From contig OU964924.1 of NCBI GenBank assembly GCA_918807975.1, positions 7,886,501 to 7,950,500 of the forward strand: DNA of 64,000 nucleotides, given 5' to 3'. Every line of letters starts with the position of its first letter. The first letter of the stretch is position 1. Origin of the DNA: Aplidium turbinatum. Lineage: Eukaryota > Chordata > Ascidiacea > Aplousobranchia > Polyclinidae. Below are positions 24,801 through 33,065 of the stretch, piece after piece. The translations under genes and the position numbers were made by a program. A model generated the notes under the pieces. That model was given only the letters and a program-made list of their open reading frames with translations. It had not been told where the DNA came from and made no database searches.

Positions 24801-27800
24801 AGCACTTGACGGGCTCTGAAGAGCGTACCGCGTACAGCTTGGGATAGCTCATTATGCTGAAGTGACCAAGGGCAGTAATACTATAACAAACACGCCAATT
24901 TGTTATATCACCGTTATTTTAAGCCTTGAACATTGCTGACAATATTAGGGACGTCCATTACCTCGTTAGGCAAAGAGTTGTCAATCTTCGGCTTGTAATC
25001 TTTTGAGAACACAGTTGCTTCAAAAGTTATTATACGTCACAGAGGGGGCTGGGGGCTACGATGATACTGCGTGTTTACCATCTACACTTGACACTTGTTG
25101 CTATGAGCACAAAAAAGAACCTTGCGGGCACCACATCTTGAAAATTTTTAGAAATAACGAACCCGTGTCCACCGCTCCAAAGTTCAACTTTTTCAACATA
25201 AATAAATGCAGAACATCATTTAAAACAACCTGTGAGAGCCGATTGCATTGTGCTAACTATGACTTTGAACACATTTGCAACACCAGGAATATCATATTCC
25301 ACTCCATATTGAACTGCAGAAACAAATGAAGACAAAACCACAACACTATCAAAATCCAACGCTTTTACAAATGCCACCAAATGGAAACAATGTTTTAAAG
25401 ATGTAAAGAAGTCAACACAACAGGCAAAACTTGACCTGTGACAAACATAACATAATCTTGGTTCAAGTAAATTAAATATACAGTGCAGTATCAACTTCTA
25501 CAGTTATATACGACTAAAATTATTATATTATAGCCTACTCTTTCTAAGCTAAGCAACATATCAATAAATGCTTTCGAGCAGTGCTGCCTGCTTCAAACTA
25601 CTGTATACAGAGTTTATGCGTGTGTGCAATCGTATAGCATATGAACGCATGCTACAACTTAACTTATTAATAATTAATATCAACAAAAGCTATAAGAACT
25701 AAATGTTACTGTGTTTGTAGATAATATTTAATTCATACCAAGCAATTCATCAATAGCAAAAATATATTTCGAAAAGCAAGTAGAGTTTTAATTTTGTAGA
25801 CATTCTTTCATCTACAATGGGCTTAAAATTGCAGAAGTTTGTTACGCGGAGCAAGCCAGAGAAAAAGTCCAAAATAAACTTTGCCATAGCGTTTCTTATG
25901 TTGGTAAAAATTGGTTGCGACAGAGCACGCATACATCAGTTTAAGTTCGTTTTAATATTGGAGTAAATTTGACCGAAAAGGAGTTAACTAAGTTTGACTT
26001 GTAGCAACACTTGCAGAGATATGGTAAGACTATGTCCATTGTAACAAATCTTTTTCATATCATCTCAAGTTCACAAAATAGTCAAACTCTAAGCGTCTGG
26101 TACAGTATTCATAAGTTTTACATGCAAAATGGACCGTGTATAAAAAACATATTTCCGTCTTAAATACGACAGATTATACAATGAATAAAGTTCTGCTGTT
26201 GAACAAAAATATAGTTGCTTGGAAGAGAGAGTTTGAACGTATTTTTTACGGCGACTTCCCATGAAAAAAGGCCAATAACCAAAACAGCGCCCAACCACTG
26301 CCCCAAACAGCACGACCAGATTGCTGAATAAATAACTTAAAACAATTTTTCTGAAATGTATAAAATCGCATTTACGAGCTCGTGTTGCATAGTAATAGTA
26401 ACCTCATCAGTCACTACGTTATATTTTGCTAAAATGATTTGCAAGGCAACGAAGTATAGGTTTCAAGCTCAAAATGGTTTTTAACTTTGTAAAAGAACTA
26501 AGTGATGCACGCCACCAGGCATCAAATCAATCGGATGGACAGTGGACACGGACACTCGGACAGTGCAAACTAAATTAAAACAACTTTCCGCCAAATGTCA
26601 CCTTTTTATCTAACTACATGCACAAAAGGCTCCACGCCAATTTCCTTCTAATACAGATTTTACAGCATCACTATCACAATTCACAATACGAAAACGTTAC
26701 TTTACGGTAGAAAAAAAATAATACGACACTACGACAGTCCAAATGAATTACTGGAGAATATGATAAGATGACAGGCTTTCCAAAATATCTCTAACACAGG
26801 ACCAGCCCTACCTCAACCGCCATGTTATGCGATATCCCAACATTGAAAGGGATTTCGTTGACTTTGACAATGAGATCGCGTTTCCTTAGACCGGCACTGT
26901 CGGCAGGGGACCCAGGATCAACTTCGGAAATGAAAATCCCTGAACAACAAGGAATTAAAATGATTGTTGTTAGTGCCTGCAAAACTAATATAGATTTAAA
27001 AAAAGAGAATTTGCAAAAATGATAACATTTACAGCTTTAAAAAATACCTACTTATTTACAGACATTTTAATAAAAAAAAAATCAATCTGAGATGCAATGA
27101 AGTGTTTTCTGAAAACTGAAGAAGTTACAAACCTGATCCTACTTCTGAGCCTCCACCAACTGTGAAACCAAATTCTTTCCCTTTACGCCGAACTAGGTTG
27201 ATGCGGACAAGATCTTTCTGTTTTGGTTGACGTTTAGACCTCAGTTTATCTCTAAATGATCCATTCCTGCTGCGTAGGTGCAAGGTACGCTCATAAGCAC
27301 AAAGTCGTCCACGTAAGTAGAATTTATGTCATGGCAGAATAGGTGACGCGCGTCATGAAAAGTAGAACGCTTCACGAAAATTGTAGGCTGTATAACTTTT
27401 CATTGAAGCATTGCAAATTGCATTAAAGCACAATTTTGGTAAAGAGGTCACTTTCTTCAACCACAGACATATACAACCAAGCAACCACACGGCATTTAAC
27501 ATAATCCATTAAAATTGAACATAAACTATAAGCTACAAACGTTTTCGGCCATACACACGTTACCCTTATCAATTAACAAAAAAATCACTGCTTATCATAT
27601 CTACAATGAAAATGAATATATAACTGATCTAAATGTTATTTTTTTGTTACTTGATAAGGGCTAACGTGTGTATGGCCGAAAACGTTTGTAGCTTATAGTT
27701 TATGTTTAATGGATTATGTTAAATGCCGTGTGGTTGCTTGGTTGTATGTATATGTCTGCATTAAAGTACTGTACAAAAAAGACAAACATGTCAACGTAAA

Positions 27801-30800
27801 TGCGGTGCACATTGCAAGCATTACCTAAATACTTGATTTCCATACACACTATAATATAGCAGTATTTCATAAAAATTAGGTTAAGAATGAATTGAAAAAC
27901 CATCCTATTTAATGTCAACGGTTTAACATCAGTAAACTACTCAATAAAAATGAATGAATCAAAACATCAAGTCACAAAAACCTACGAGTAGCAATCATTG
28001 GTATTATAAATCTTAAAGAAAATAAATGAAACACTGGTCACATCATGGTGATCACCTTTTTGGTTTGGAGCTTCGTTCGTCCTCTAGTCCTAACTTATTC
28101 AGTTGTGTTTCGGAGCTGTGCCGCCTCTGCACAGGCGTTTGCAACTCGACACTGGATGAGGATCCGCGTCGTGCAAGCACGGCGCGCACTTTGCGACGAA
28201 CAGCTGATCCGAACGTGCTTGCAGAAAACGGTTTGGCAGTTTTTTGAAATGATTTATGACTGAAAAAAGATAAAAATTTGGAATAAAAGTGGATGTTATT
28301 TTACCAATAACGGATTGGAAAATTGAATGAGGCTGTTCACCAGGCATTTAGTTAAATAACATGATACGTTCTACTGGTGCAAATTAATCTAAACTATCAC
28401 AAATCTATTTTGCCATGCTAGAGAGGTAGTCACTACCTGATCTAGCCCCCTGAAGAAGTCAATTGTGTCTGATTGACGAAATGTCGGAATAAAAGCAGAC
28501 TGTCACCTTATACATCTTATGTCAGTTCAGCTTAGTTTGAATCAGAAGAACGTATCATGCTATTCAACGGATTAGAAACTTATTGGTTTGATTAGTAGGT
28601 TGTAAACATACTTTCACACCTTAAATATACTTTAAAATTTAAATCAATATATGAAGTTAACTAAAAATTGTAAAATTGGACGTTGTACACTGCACGGATT
28701 TTCCGCATTTGGTACATGAAGGGAATTCAATTCGAAATATGTTTTGTCTTACCACCATACCACAACAAAACTGCTTTTCACATTAAACAAAAACTCTTTG
28801 TGAAGTTTTCTCCCCTTACACCCGGCTTAATCTGGTTGTTGATACATAACGCTCACCTCAACTCAGAGTATAATAAATTGGGTGGGTGTAATTACTGAAG
28901 GAAATGCGGCCTAGAGAAAAGAACTAGCCACCCTACTCTCATTAGTGCCGAAGGGTTGGTGTGATGAAAAGCTTATTCCTCAAACCTCAGTGGGTGCGGG
29001 ACCAACTTACTTATTGTAGCCTACTTTACACTAAACTTTCTCAGTACTTCTAATTCACACTTACCGAAAAAAGTCTGATATAATTTTAACTATTTTTACA
29101 AAAGTATACGAAAAAAGTTGACAAAATATCATAGCTACACCGTTATGGTTAGCGAATCGCAACTGCTCGCTGTACTAGTGAGTGCTCAGCCTTGTGCTGA
29201 TAGCCGGGAAGAACGCCCCTTTCTTCACAATGTCCTCTGCCCTGGCGCCTGCTGGTTTTGTTGGCTCTTTTCTTTCCACAAAGATAAGAGTTAAACTGAC
29301 TGCCACATGCGGTGGTGACAGCGGTGGTCGAATAAATTTGTGGCTAGAAAAAGTACCTGCGCGAGGACGCGTGAAGGAGACGTGGGCGCTGCCCGGCGGT
29401 CAATTACTGCCGGTTCCAGCGTCCACACGCGACCGGTCGCCCGGTCCGTCGCAGGGCTTCATTCTGGGCTATGCAGAAAGAGCCTGTCTCCCTGGCCCGC
29501 TCCGCCATTCTAAATTTGCGGACGGGTCATGTAACGTTTTCGATCCACACTCTCCCTCCACAGGTACCTCGACTCCCCAGCCTGGCCCCCGCGACCTAAG
29601 CTGGTGGACTTAACCCTCCGGGTGCATCGTCACCCCATAAATCACGCCGTTCCCCGCCGCCGCGGGGTGTGGCAGGCCGGTTTCTAAAAGTCTTCGACCT
29701 GGCTATGTTTGTTTGTACTCTCTCACCGTGTCAATCTTTTGTACCGTGAGCTACTGATGCGAATAAAACAGTTCAACACTACGGTGCGATACTGATGAAC
29801 CCAGCCTCATGGGCGAAACACGTGTCTGTCGCTGTCAATTCTTGCTACAAATCGGCTGCCGAGAAACAAAAAAATTCATGTTAAGTTTGAGCACTACCAC
29901 AATTGTCAATTTTATAGTTGTTTTATAGATTATCTTATTCACCATGAGTTACATTGTTATGTGTCCAACTTTACCTTAAATCTGACATGCTGGATGACCG
30001 GCGGGGTGGTCGGGGAGTCCGCAAAGACGGAGCGTTAATGCTGCTATTGCTGGTAGACGGTTGGTTTGCACTACAGTACCCTGCTTGGTTTGACCTATAA
30101 CGGCATTGATCATTTCAGTCAGAATAAATAATAAACTTTAAAAAATGGCTCTTGAAGTATCAGGATAAAATTTTAGCAGCCTTCGAAATTACCATATTTT
30201 TACGGCGTCAAAATGATTGCCGACATAAAATTTTAAGCAGTTGTATATTTGTAATGGTTTAAACTCTGTAACAGTTAAAGACTGCACTAGTGGCTTCTGA
30301 TTAGTGCACTTTCAAATTTAATAATATTGTACCAATTCTAAACTTTACCGGTTGAACATTATATGGACAATTTTAAGCCAATCACAAAAACTAACAACTT
30401 TAAATGCTTCACAATTCCATCCACATAACAGTAAAGCTCAAGGAAAAATCTTGTATGTGAACAGTTGCAAAAATGGCTTGATCAAGAGTCAAAACAACTT
30501 CAGTCAAGGCCAACAATTTGTCATTAGATCAATACTAGGTCCAATACCACAATAAAAATGTTTACAAAATCAAAACGTTAACCTGCAAACTTCTAATACA
30601 TCTTTCTTATGCTAGCTCTAGTCTTGCATGATCTAATTTTTATCTCCCCAGTCCACCTAGGAATAGTATAAGGAACTAGGTTCCAGATTTATACAAAAGC
30701 GAAACCTGGATTTTAATCTACAGTCGCAACCATTATGACTATTAAAGTGAAAAAAAGCTTTTCATCATGATGTCTCCAAGCAAAAACTAAATCTCACCCG

Positions 30801-32133
30801 ATCCCTGAATCATTAGTACGAAGCTGGGACATAGTGCTCGTTCTGCTAGATGACATTGAACGAACATAAGGCTCTTCACTTGTGTATTGATCAAAGCTAT
30901 TTCGATCACTTTTGGGAATAATCTGTGCATGCAATGAAGATGCATTATTAATCAAATAATTATCAATAAACTAAGACTTACAATCCTACACATTTCTAAA
31001 ACGTTCTTTAGATGTATCTAAACTTCACCTGTTTCAGTATGGGGAAGATTGTCCTTTTTTCAGGAGTGTCTAATAGCGACTTTAATGATTCTGCAAGGTA
31101 GTAGACATTGGAGTTTCTGTGATAGCAGCTCAGTATGTGTCTGATATCTTCTTGTTCTTCAGTTGACAACAGTTGCTTTATAGCTGCCTAATAGAAAAAC
31201 GTATTGATATAAACGATGGGAAACTTGCAACAGCAAACAGTTCACAATTCTATTGTAGTCTTATCTCTGATTAAAAAATTTGATTGGTTGAGGGAATCTT
31301 TATCTTCTGACTGAAAAACCATCTTCGGAAGCTTACTCTTGGCAGTTTTGCAAACTTGTAAAAGCTTTGAATCACCAACCCAGACTGGGTCAGCCAGATT
31401 GACCGAGTGAAGTTTCCACTTGTTGTTACCTGTCAGTTATACCTTCTGATGAGTACCACTCAATTTAAGAGAGCTTCTCTTGAAATGCATTGCTCATGTG
31501 CACACACCGAGTGAAGAACTAGAGTTGCCTGGTTATGATGTGGATTCGTTTGCAAACTCAACCATATATCCAACTGGCCTATTAGGATTCGGGATAGGCT
31601 TGAAACAATCGACTTCGAAATAGCTCGACTTCAAATTTATCTTTATGATGAAGTTTTCAAGGCCAGTATAGTTTAAAAATGGTTGGTGTGATAAAAGATC
31701 AAACAACTGAAGATGTCATCACTCATCAGCTGTCAATGCTTGTTACAAGATGATTGTGGAGAAAAGGTCTTGTAGAAGATGTCATTATGTCAATATCGAA
31801 GTTGATATGAAAGTGAAAATACATTGCATCATACAAATAGGATGACCATTCTAGAATGAACTTGATGAAATTGCATCTAGAAGTATAATTTTTGACACAG
31901 CACTTAACATTATTAACAATAAAACAAAATTGTTAAATTATGGCCATACACAGCGCCATTTGTGGTCTTAATTAGAAGTAAAAACAATACCAGTACAACA
32001 AAAATATAAAATCACAGCTTTTGCTTACTCGAAATTCACAGACGTTTGCACTCATTCTTCGCTTCATACTATCGCTATCAGAAGTACTAGAATTTGAGCC
32101 ACTCCACTTTTCTGACAGTTTGTGAAAAGCCAT
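5288..32133 (-). CDS. WHRN: whirlin, complete 16-exon gene
   Basis: Coding exons in protein order: 32029-32133, 31029-31187, 30798-30922, 29975-30070, 28056-28217, 27133-27269, 26812-26939, 22965-23168, 22469-22594, 21425-21553, 21099-21218, 17766-18032, 7973-8931, 7555-7633, 6664-6837, 5288-5461. All junctions are GT-AG and phases agree throughout, giving 3144 bases and 1047 residues (human whirlin is about 907). Domain order is HHD1 (about 36-105), PDZ1 (235-318), PDZ2 (373-454), HHD2 (533-620), disordered proline-rich region (621-930), PDZ3 (957-1043). This order is diagnostic of whirlin; harmonin lacks the second HHD. Family role: scaffold in hair-cell stereocilia tips and the photoreceptor periciliary complex, binding myosin XV, usherin and ADGRV1. 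The ATG at 32131-32133 has G at -3 and +4. Most excess length lies in the linker exon; introns are swollen by transposons. Confidence 0.92.
5664..6063. mobile_element. hAT non-autonomous element, 400 bp
   Basis: The ends are CAGTGGTTTTCAACC and its complement. Flanks are CATTAACG (5656-5663) and CACTAACG (6064-6071), an 8-bp target-site duplication with one mismatch. The interior is AT-rich with no coding. The end sequence and 8-bp duplication are hAT hallmarks. It sits in the last WHRN intron. Confidence 0.82.
7178..7468 (-). mobile_element. tRNA-derived SINE, copy in WHRN intron 14
   Basis: Minus-strand copy of a roughly 300-bp SINE also at 31292, 33362, 36899, 37558 and 48674. It keeps the tRNA-like head, the middle block describing GCAACGCATTTTAAGAG and the 3' block ending in CCGAGGATA before the tail. 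It is in the sense orientation of WHRN, between exons 14 and 15. Confidence 0.6.
7555..8931 (-). CDS. WHRN: WHRN exons 13 and 14: end of HHD2 and long disordered linker
   Basis: Exon 13 (7973-8931, 959 bases) starts ASLMSAVRECISGNDLDRFD and VLILRREVEALR, the end of the second harmonin-homology domain (human FSLLSEVRG then LERFDHLVLRREIE). It then runs into about 285 residues rich in Ser, Pro, Lys and acidic residues, including PPPPKLSPVRPINPPPPIP and a basic stretch KPKRRSSLSRRTS, which look like SH3- or profilin-type proline motifs; that binding is inference. Exon 14 (7555-7633) is small and encodes TKKSDIPKPIVIRDYEDPF then a short tail into PDZ3. Its phases (2 in, 0 out) reconcile exons 13 and 15, which would not join directly. 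A 156-codon plus-strand open frame overlapping exon 13 is a shadow. Confidence 0.88.
9961..10009. repeat. short hairpin inside the CACTA element
   Basis: AGAGAGTCGAACCG (9961-9974) pairs perfectly with CGGTTCGACTCTCT (9996-10009), leaving a 21-base loop. Confidence 0.6.
11684..14321 (+). mobile_element. DNA transposon with TAGGGTGGTCC ends and decayed coding region, inner layer
   Basis: Ends TAGGGTGGTCC and GGACCACCCTA, flanked by a perfect 8-bp duplication GTGACCGT (11676-11683 and 14322-14329). The interior holds eroded plus-strand coding, with pieces such as TRWMASWPLL with LKIWLFRMQFDLTNKEQYDF (about 12990-13130) and VFSKDLSDFVTSNTMRLFQI (about 13585-13640), then DFAERGVALMQNFNNLLTKD-like text near 13750-13810 in broken frames. 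These resemble an uncharacterised family of invertebrate transposon proteins I remember only by motif (ARWMAK, NAERGVALI). An 8-bp duplication and TAGGG terminus would suit hAT, but no hAT C-terminal domain is seen. Inserted into the 11083-14700 element. Confidence 0.72.
12311..12385. repeat. 75-nt near-perfect hairpin
   Basis: Arm GGGCAGTAGAAATTAGAAAG plus GGTGTTTCAG (12311-12340) pairs with 12356-12385 over 30 positions with one mismatch and a 15-base loop. The size is similar to a microRNA precursor, but it lies inside a transposon and may only be an element-internal foldback. Confidence 0.7.
15272..16579 (+). pseudogene. decayed multi-exon passenger gene of the CACTA element
   Basis: Four exon-like blocks have splice sites: one ending at 15394 (contains DVPGDNWRLGDNLPISVG), 15654-15715 (DSAISQFEETRVPASNNC), 15860-16026 (LASAVKFLVFIEGNLAMETK then, in another frame, ALAYFFCSYYVFAMSYPDS) and 16468-16579 (YFARIGVIRHDKKKWDVHPK to a stop). 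Blocks three and four join in phase, but the third contains an apparent frameshift and does not fit the second in phase, so the copy is dead. The pattern (one hydrophobic block, then LEFIQR-YFxRIG, then a short basic tail) resembles C termini of uncharacterised transposon-borne proteins known from fish and invertebrates; this is from memory. Function unknown. A tRNA-like sequence lies in the last intron. Confidence 0.5.
16129..16243 (-). pseudogene. tRNA-Leu-like pseudogene
   Basis: On the minus strand the ends GTCTGGA and TCCAGAC form a full 7-bp acceptor stem. The head GTCTGGATGGCCGAGTGGTC resembles leucine tRNA, and GTGGATTTGAATCCCAC resembles the T arm with changes in the stem and loop. 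At 115 bases it is about 30 too long, with no clear anticodon arm, so I read it as a degraded tRNA or SINE head within the CACTA element. Confidence 0.45.
16904..17130. repeat. five-copy 46-bp tandem repeat
   Basis: Units start ACTGATCAGAAACATTTAAA at 16904, 16950, 16996, 17042 and 17088; the last is diverged. Each contains CAGTAATTTT, resembling the CAGTAAAATT block at the CACTA terminus just beyond. Subterminal repeats of this sort are transposase-binding arrays in CACTA elements. Confidence 0.85.
17541..17728. mobile_element. pogo/Tigger-type MITE, 188 bp
   Basis: Ends CAGTAGTCTCCGCTTAT and ATAAGCGGGGACTACTG with TA on both sides (17539-17540 and 17729-17730). The interior keeps more inverted GCTTAATA motifs and no coding. 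CAGT ends and a TA duplication mark the pogo branch of Tc1/mariner. It lies 37 bases from WHRN exon 12. Confidence 0.85.
17766..18032 (-). CDS. WHRN: WHRN exon 12: start of HHD2
   Basis: The 267-base exon is in phase 0 at both ends. It starts TSFQRKMMSNNQMI and enters the second harmonin-homology domain at ATLEEALLASDIWMTLSDSE, then RRCLRYYVKEYATGNVTPDA, ending ALSELLDTPEK. Human whirlin has the same pattern (TRVLLEEQARHLLNEQE, YYLDEYRGGSVSVEALVMAL, FELLNTHAK). The domain is completed across the 8.8-kb intron by the first residues of exon 13. Confidence 0.92.
18139..20677 (+). mobile_element. DNA transposon with TAGGGTGGCTC ends and very long TIRs, 2.5 kb
   Basis: Ends TAGGGTGGCTCATTTTCC and its diverged complement, flanked by a perfect 8-bp duplication ATGCGGAT (18131-18138 and 20678-20685). 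The inverted repeats extend about 570 bp inwards (AGTTTGGAATAATGTTCC near 18182 against its inverse near 20615; CCCCTGATTC near 18560 against its inverse near 20185). Plus-strand coding remnants are WVPPKVCKHCTQTRFWAQGQ (about 19170-19230), then REPWNHHENWYFCTV, and a final exon-like piece ITFFRSKDKRSYFTEEHNF at about 19620-19680. These recall an invertebrate transposon protein family with C-x2-C, W-REP-NH and CYFC motifs. It sits in WHRN intron 11 and is related by its ends to the element at 11684. Confidence 0.75.
19050..19157 (+). mobile_element. LINE-type 3' tail fragment
   Basis: The block ends GATACAGCGCTATATAAAAA then CAAGC and ATT repeats. The same ending occurs at 45816-45858. This is the typical 3' end of CR1/L2-group LINEs or SINEs that borrow their tails. 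It is inserted in the 18139-20677 transposon. Confidence 0.55.
20690..20940. repeat. inverted pair of a short dispersed repeat
   Basis: ATGCCTGAAGGGAGACACGA then AGATTGGCTTCCTTGCCTTC at 20700-20750 recurs as a diverged inverse at 20880-20935. A third, plus-strand relative is the 3' part of the SINE at 56829-57190 (TTGGCTTCATTGCTTCCCGT). Confidence 0.5.
21099..21218 (-). CDS. WHRN: WHRN exon 11: linker after PDZ2
   Basis: A 120-base, phase 0-0 exon between consensus TTGCAG and GTACTG. It encodes 40 polar residues beginning NQHASVSSKMTDDRISWHSS and including a basic stretch SRKLKKAVNKEAR. This follows the PDZ2 end VGRIPQ just as human VGRLPHARTTVDETKWI does; the shared tryptophan is the only clear match. 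Confidence 0.8.
21425..22594 (-). CDS. WHRN: WHRN PDZ2, exons 9 and 10
   Basis: Exon 9 (22469-22594) encodes VTLAVKARQSLGLMVRGGSE and YGLGIYVTGVDPLSAAENAG, containing the carboxylate-binding loop SLGLMV. Exon 10 (21425-21553) encodes AGDEILDVNNVSLEGATHAE and LIKSSPLLIMTVRYVGRIPQ. Human whirlin PDZ2 has SLGLTIRGGAEYGLGIYITG and VGDQILEVNGRSF, nearly collinear. This is the most conserved part of the protein and settles whirlin over harmonin. The 874-base intron between the exons splits the PDZ domain and holds nothing else I recognise. Confidence 0.95.
22965..23168 (-). CDS. WHRN: WHRN exon 8: end of PDZ1 and linker to PDZ2
   Basis: The 204-base, phase 0-0 exon starts ILSSVENLSMFVKPYKSKQ, completing the last helix and strand of PDZ1. 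It continues DDVPWVDTRGRPASPP and ends RRSSLHLLQAGERK, running straight into PDZ2. The human linker has TWVDPQGR, SPP and RRSTLHLLQGGDEKK in the same order, an unusually conserved inter-domain segment. Confidence 0.93.
23169..26811. other. WHRN intron 7
   Basis: Apart from the hAT remnant at 24060-24514 no feature is recognised. Minus-strand open frames at 25216-25494 and 26089-26313 have no splice support in frame with WHRN and no family resemblance. Confidence 0.5.
24060..24514 (-). mobile_element. hAT transposon remnant, one end preserved
   Basis: On the minus strand the terminus CAGGGGTGTCCAAAGTCCAA at about 24514 is a standard hAT end. Inside, 24180-24270 reads EFNDCFRDFVAIEKELLLI, the FxxFxxIE pattern of hAT transposases of the GTF2IRD2/Charlie8 type, followed by broken coding. 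The other end was not found, so extent is approximate. Confidence 0.6.
26812..27269 (-). CDS. WHRN: WHRN PDZ1, exons 6 and 7
   Basis: Exon 6 (27133-27269) encodes a basic lead RNGSFRDKLRSKRQPKQK then DLVRINLVRRKGKEFGFTVG, where EFGF replaces the usual GLGF carboxylate loop. Exon 7 (26812-26939) encodes IFISEVDPGSPADSAGLRKR and DLIVKVNEIPFNVGISHNM to AVE. The residue next to the loop and the Arg-Lys-rich first strand match human whirlin PDZ1 in position. Ligand specificity may differ because of the Glu in the loop; that is inference. Confidence 0.93.
27463..27760. repeat. long inverted repeat, arms about 105 bp
   Basis: The left arm (about 27463-27573) includes CAAGCAACCACACGGCATTT and GCTACAAACGTTTTCGGCCA. 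The right arm (about 27653-27760) is its near-perfect complement, around an AT-rich loop of about 80 bases. It lies in WHRN intron 5, so the pre-mRNA should fold into a long duplex. No transposon family is recognised. Confidence 0.85.
28056..31187 (-). CDS. WHRN: WHRN exons 2 to 5: HHD1 and linker to PDZ1
   Basis: Exon 2 (31029-31187) encodes most of the first harmonin-homology helical bundle: AAIKQLLSTEEQEDIRHILS, then YYLAESLKSLLDTPEKRTIF and PILKQ. Exon 3 (30798-30922) finishes it with IIPKSDRNSFDQYTSEEPYV and turns Ser-rich. Exons 4 (29975-30070) and 5 (28056-28217) are low-complexity Ser/Pro/Arg linker (TPRPPRRSSSMSD; RRHSSETQLNKLGLEDERSS). LLDTPEKR and the IIPxSD-FDQY pattern match whirlin HHD1. 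Exon 5 uses a slightly unusual acceptor, TCTGCAAG. Linker conservation is low, so exons 4 and 5 rest on phase and splice sites. Confidence 0.85.
28450..28490 (+). repeat. stem-loop remnant resembling a Penelope-type hammerhead core
   Basis: CTGAAGA is followed by the perfect stem GTCAAT/ATTGAC and GAAA, then a GGAATAAAAG tail. A related minus-strand motif lies at 32720-32770 (GTCAATTGTGCTGACTGGCG then AAACG). Such motifs occur at the ends of Penelope-like elements. Both copies deviate from an active hammerhead core. Confidence 0.3.
29150..29860 (+). repeat. GC-rich insert in WHRN intron 4
   Basis: About 700 bases are strikingly GC-rich against the AT-rich surroundings, especially 29350-29700. 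An open frame at 29182-29613 has no recognisable homology and atypical composition. The 3' part has AATAAA near 29763 and a hammerhead-like sequence at 29786-29832. I interpret it as an unidentified retroposed element on the plus strand, antisense to WHRN. Confidence 0.45.
29786..29832 (+). ncRNA. candidate type I hammerhead ribozyme
   Basis: In order: GCGATA (stem I), CTGATGA (core box 1), A, CCCA-loop-TGGG (stem II), C, GAAA (core box 2), CACGTG (minimal stem III), TC as cleavage triplet end, then TGTCGC pairing with GCGATA (one G-U). The parts and spacing are those of small type I hammerheads with a tiny stem III. The weak point is A opposite C where the first stem II pair should be G-C, so activity is doubtful. 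Confidence 0.45.
31292..31550 (-). mobile_element. tRNA-derived SINE in WHRN intron 1
   Basis: Minus-strand copy of the main SINE family, with GGCAGTTTTGCAAACTTGTA, the GACCGAGTGAAGTTTCCAC block and the GAAATGCATTGCTCATGTGC block. The tRNA head is poorly preserved. Confidence 0.55.
32029..32133 (-). CDS. WHRN: WHRN exon 1 with start codon
   Basis: ATG at 32131-32133 opens MAFHKLSEKWSGSNSSTSDS then MKRRMSANVCEFR and splices at GTAAGC in phase 0 into HHD1. The N terminus is short compared with the human protein. The context around ATG is strong (G at -3 and +4). A later in-frame Met (M23) could serve instead, and an upstream non-coding exon is possible. Confidence 0.75.
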
Positions 32134-33065
32134 TACAATGCATTACTCACAAAAGCATTGTTAGCCACCTGCAGACACCAAGCTTAACTTTTATAACTAG
32201 GTACTCAAAACAACTTCTGCAAAATAAATCAAATTTTTATAAATATTTTATTTTTCCACTGAGTATACAAAATATGCGTCACCATTACAAAAATGCCAAA
32301 AGTAAAAAAATTGGTTCTCACTCTTGGCTTTTATCAGTTAGGGTCAGACTTTAAGACTTTCTTCATACAGAATGAGACTGTTCACCAGGGGAGGGGCGCA
32401 AATATAATAAAGGCATCTGATGACAAAAGATTTTATTCTGCTCTTTGTGATCATGGGCTTGGCTAGAAGCAGTGGCGTACGGTGACCATTTTTTGGGAGT
32501 TCACATGTTTTAAAAAGTCTTAAACACATGTCTGACATGCACAGTGGCTCTTTATATCAATTCACATCAGCATATTTTGATATTATCTGAAAAATATTCA
32601 GCAAACTACAAACCAACTGTGTGCTTAAAGCCGGCTGAAAAAAGTGAACACCGAAAACAATGATATAATTGAACGCCACTGACCAGTGACCACAAGTAGG
32701 CTACTGTACAGTAGATGAAACGTTTCGCCAGTCAGCACAATTGACTTTATCAAGAGGGCTGAAACTTATAAAAAACTACCTGTTTTAATTCCATGACATG
32801 ACTGACAAATTGTTGAAAATAAAACTGGTTATCATTTTAAATCTTGTGGCACTGTAACCTTGCAAAATGTCTGCTGCTGCTTGCAAAATGTCTTCCCTTT
32901 ATTTTACTACGTCGTTTGCAGCAGGGACTTTAATTAACTTTTTTCCCACGTGAAAAACTATCACGTGTAAAAAGCAGCTCTACAGCTGACCTTTAAACAA
33001 CTCAAAAGCCATAGTTGCACGTGCAGTACTGTATAAACTAGAAGCCGCACTGTTACGCAGTAGCC

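Noticed and set aside
25216-25494. 92-codon minus-strand open frame in WHRN intron 7
   Set aside because: Exons 7 and 8 join directly within the PDZ1 fold (AVE to ILSSVENL), leaving no room for another exon, and no splice sites fit.
29182-29613. 143-codon open frame in the GC-rich insert
   Set aside because: No domain, no splice support and composition-driven; GC-rich DNA has few stops by chance.
32473-32679. Possible MITE with CAGTGGCGT ends
   Set aside because: Only nine bases match between the ends and no target-site duplication is present.
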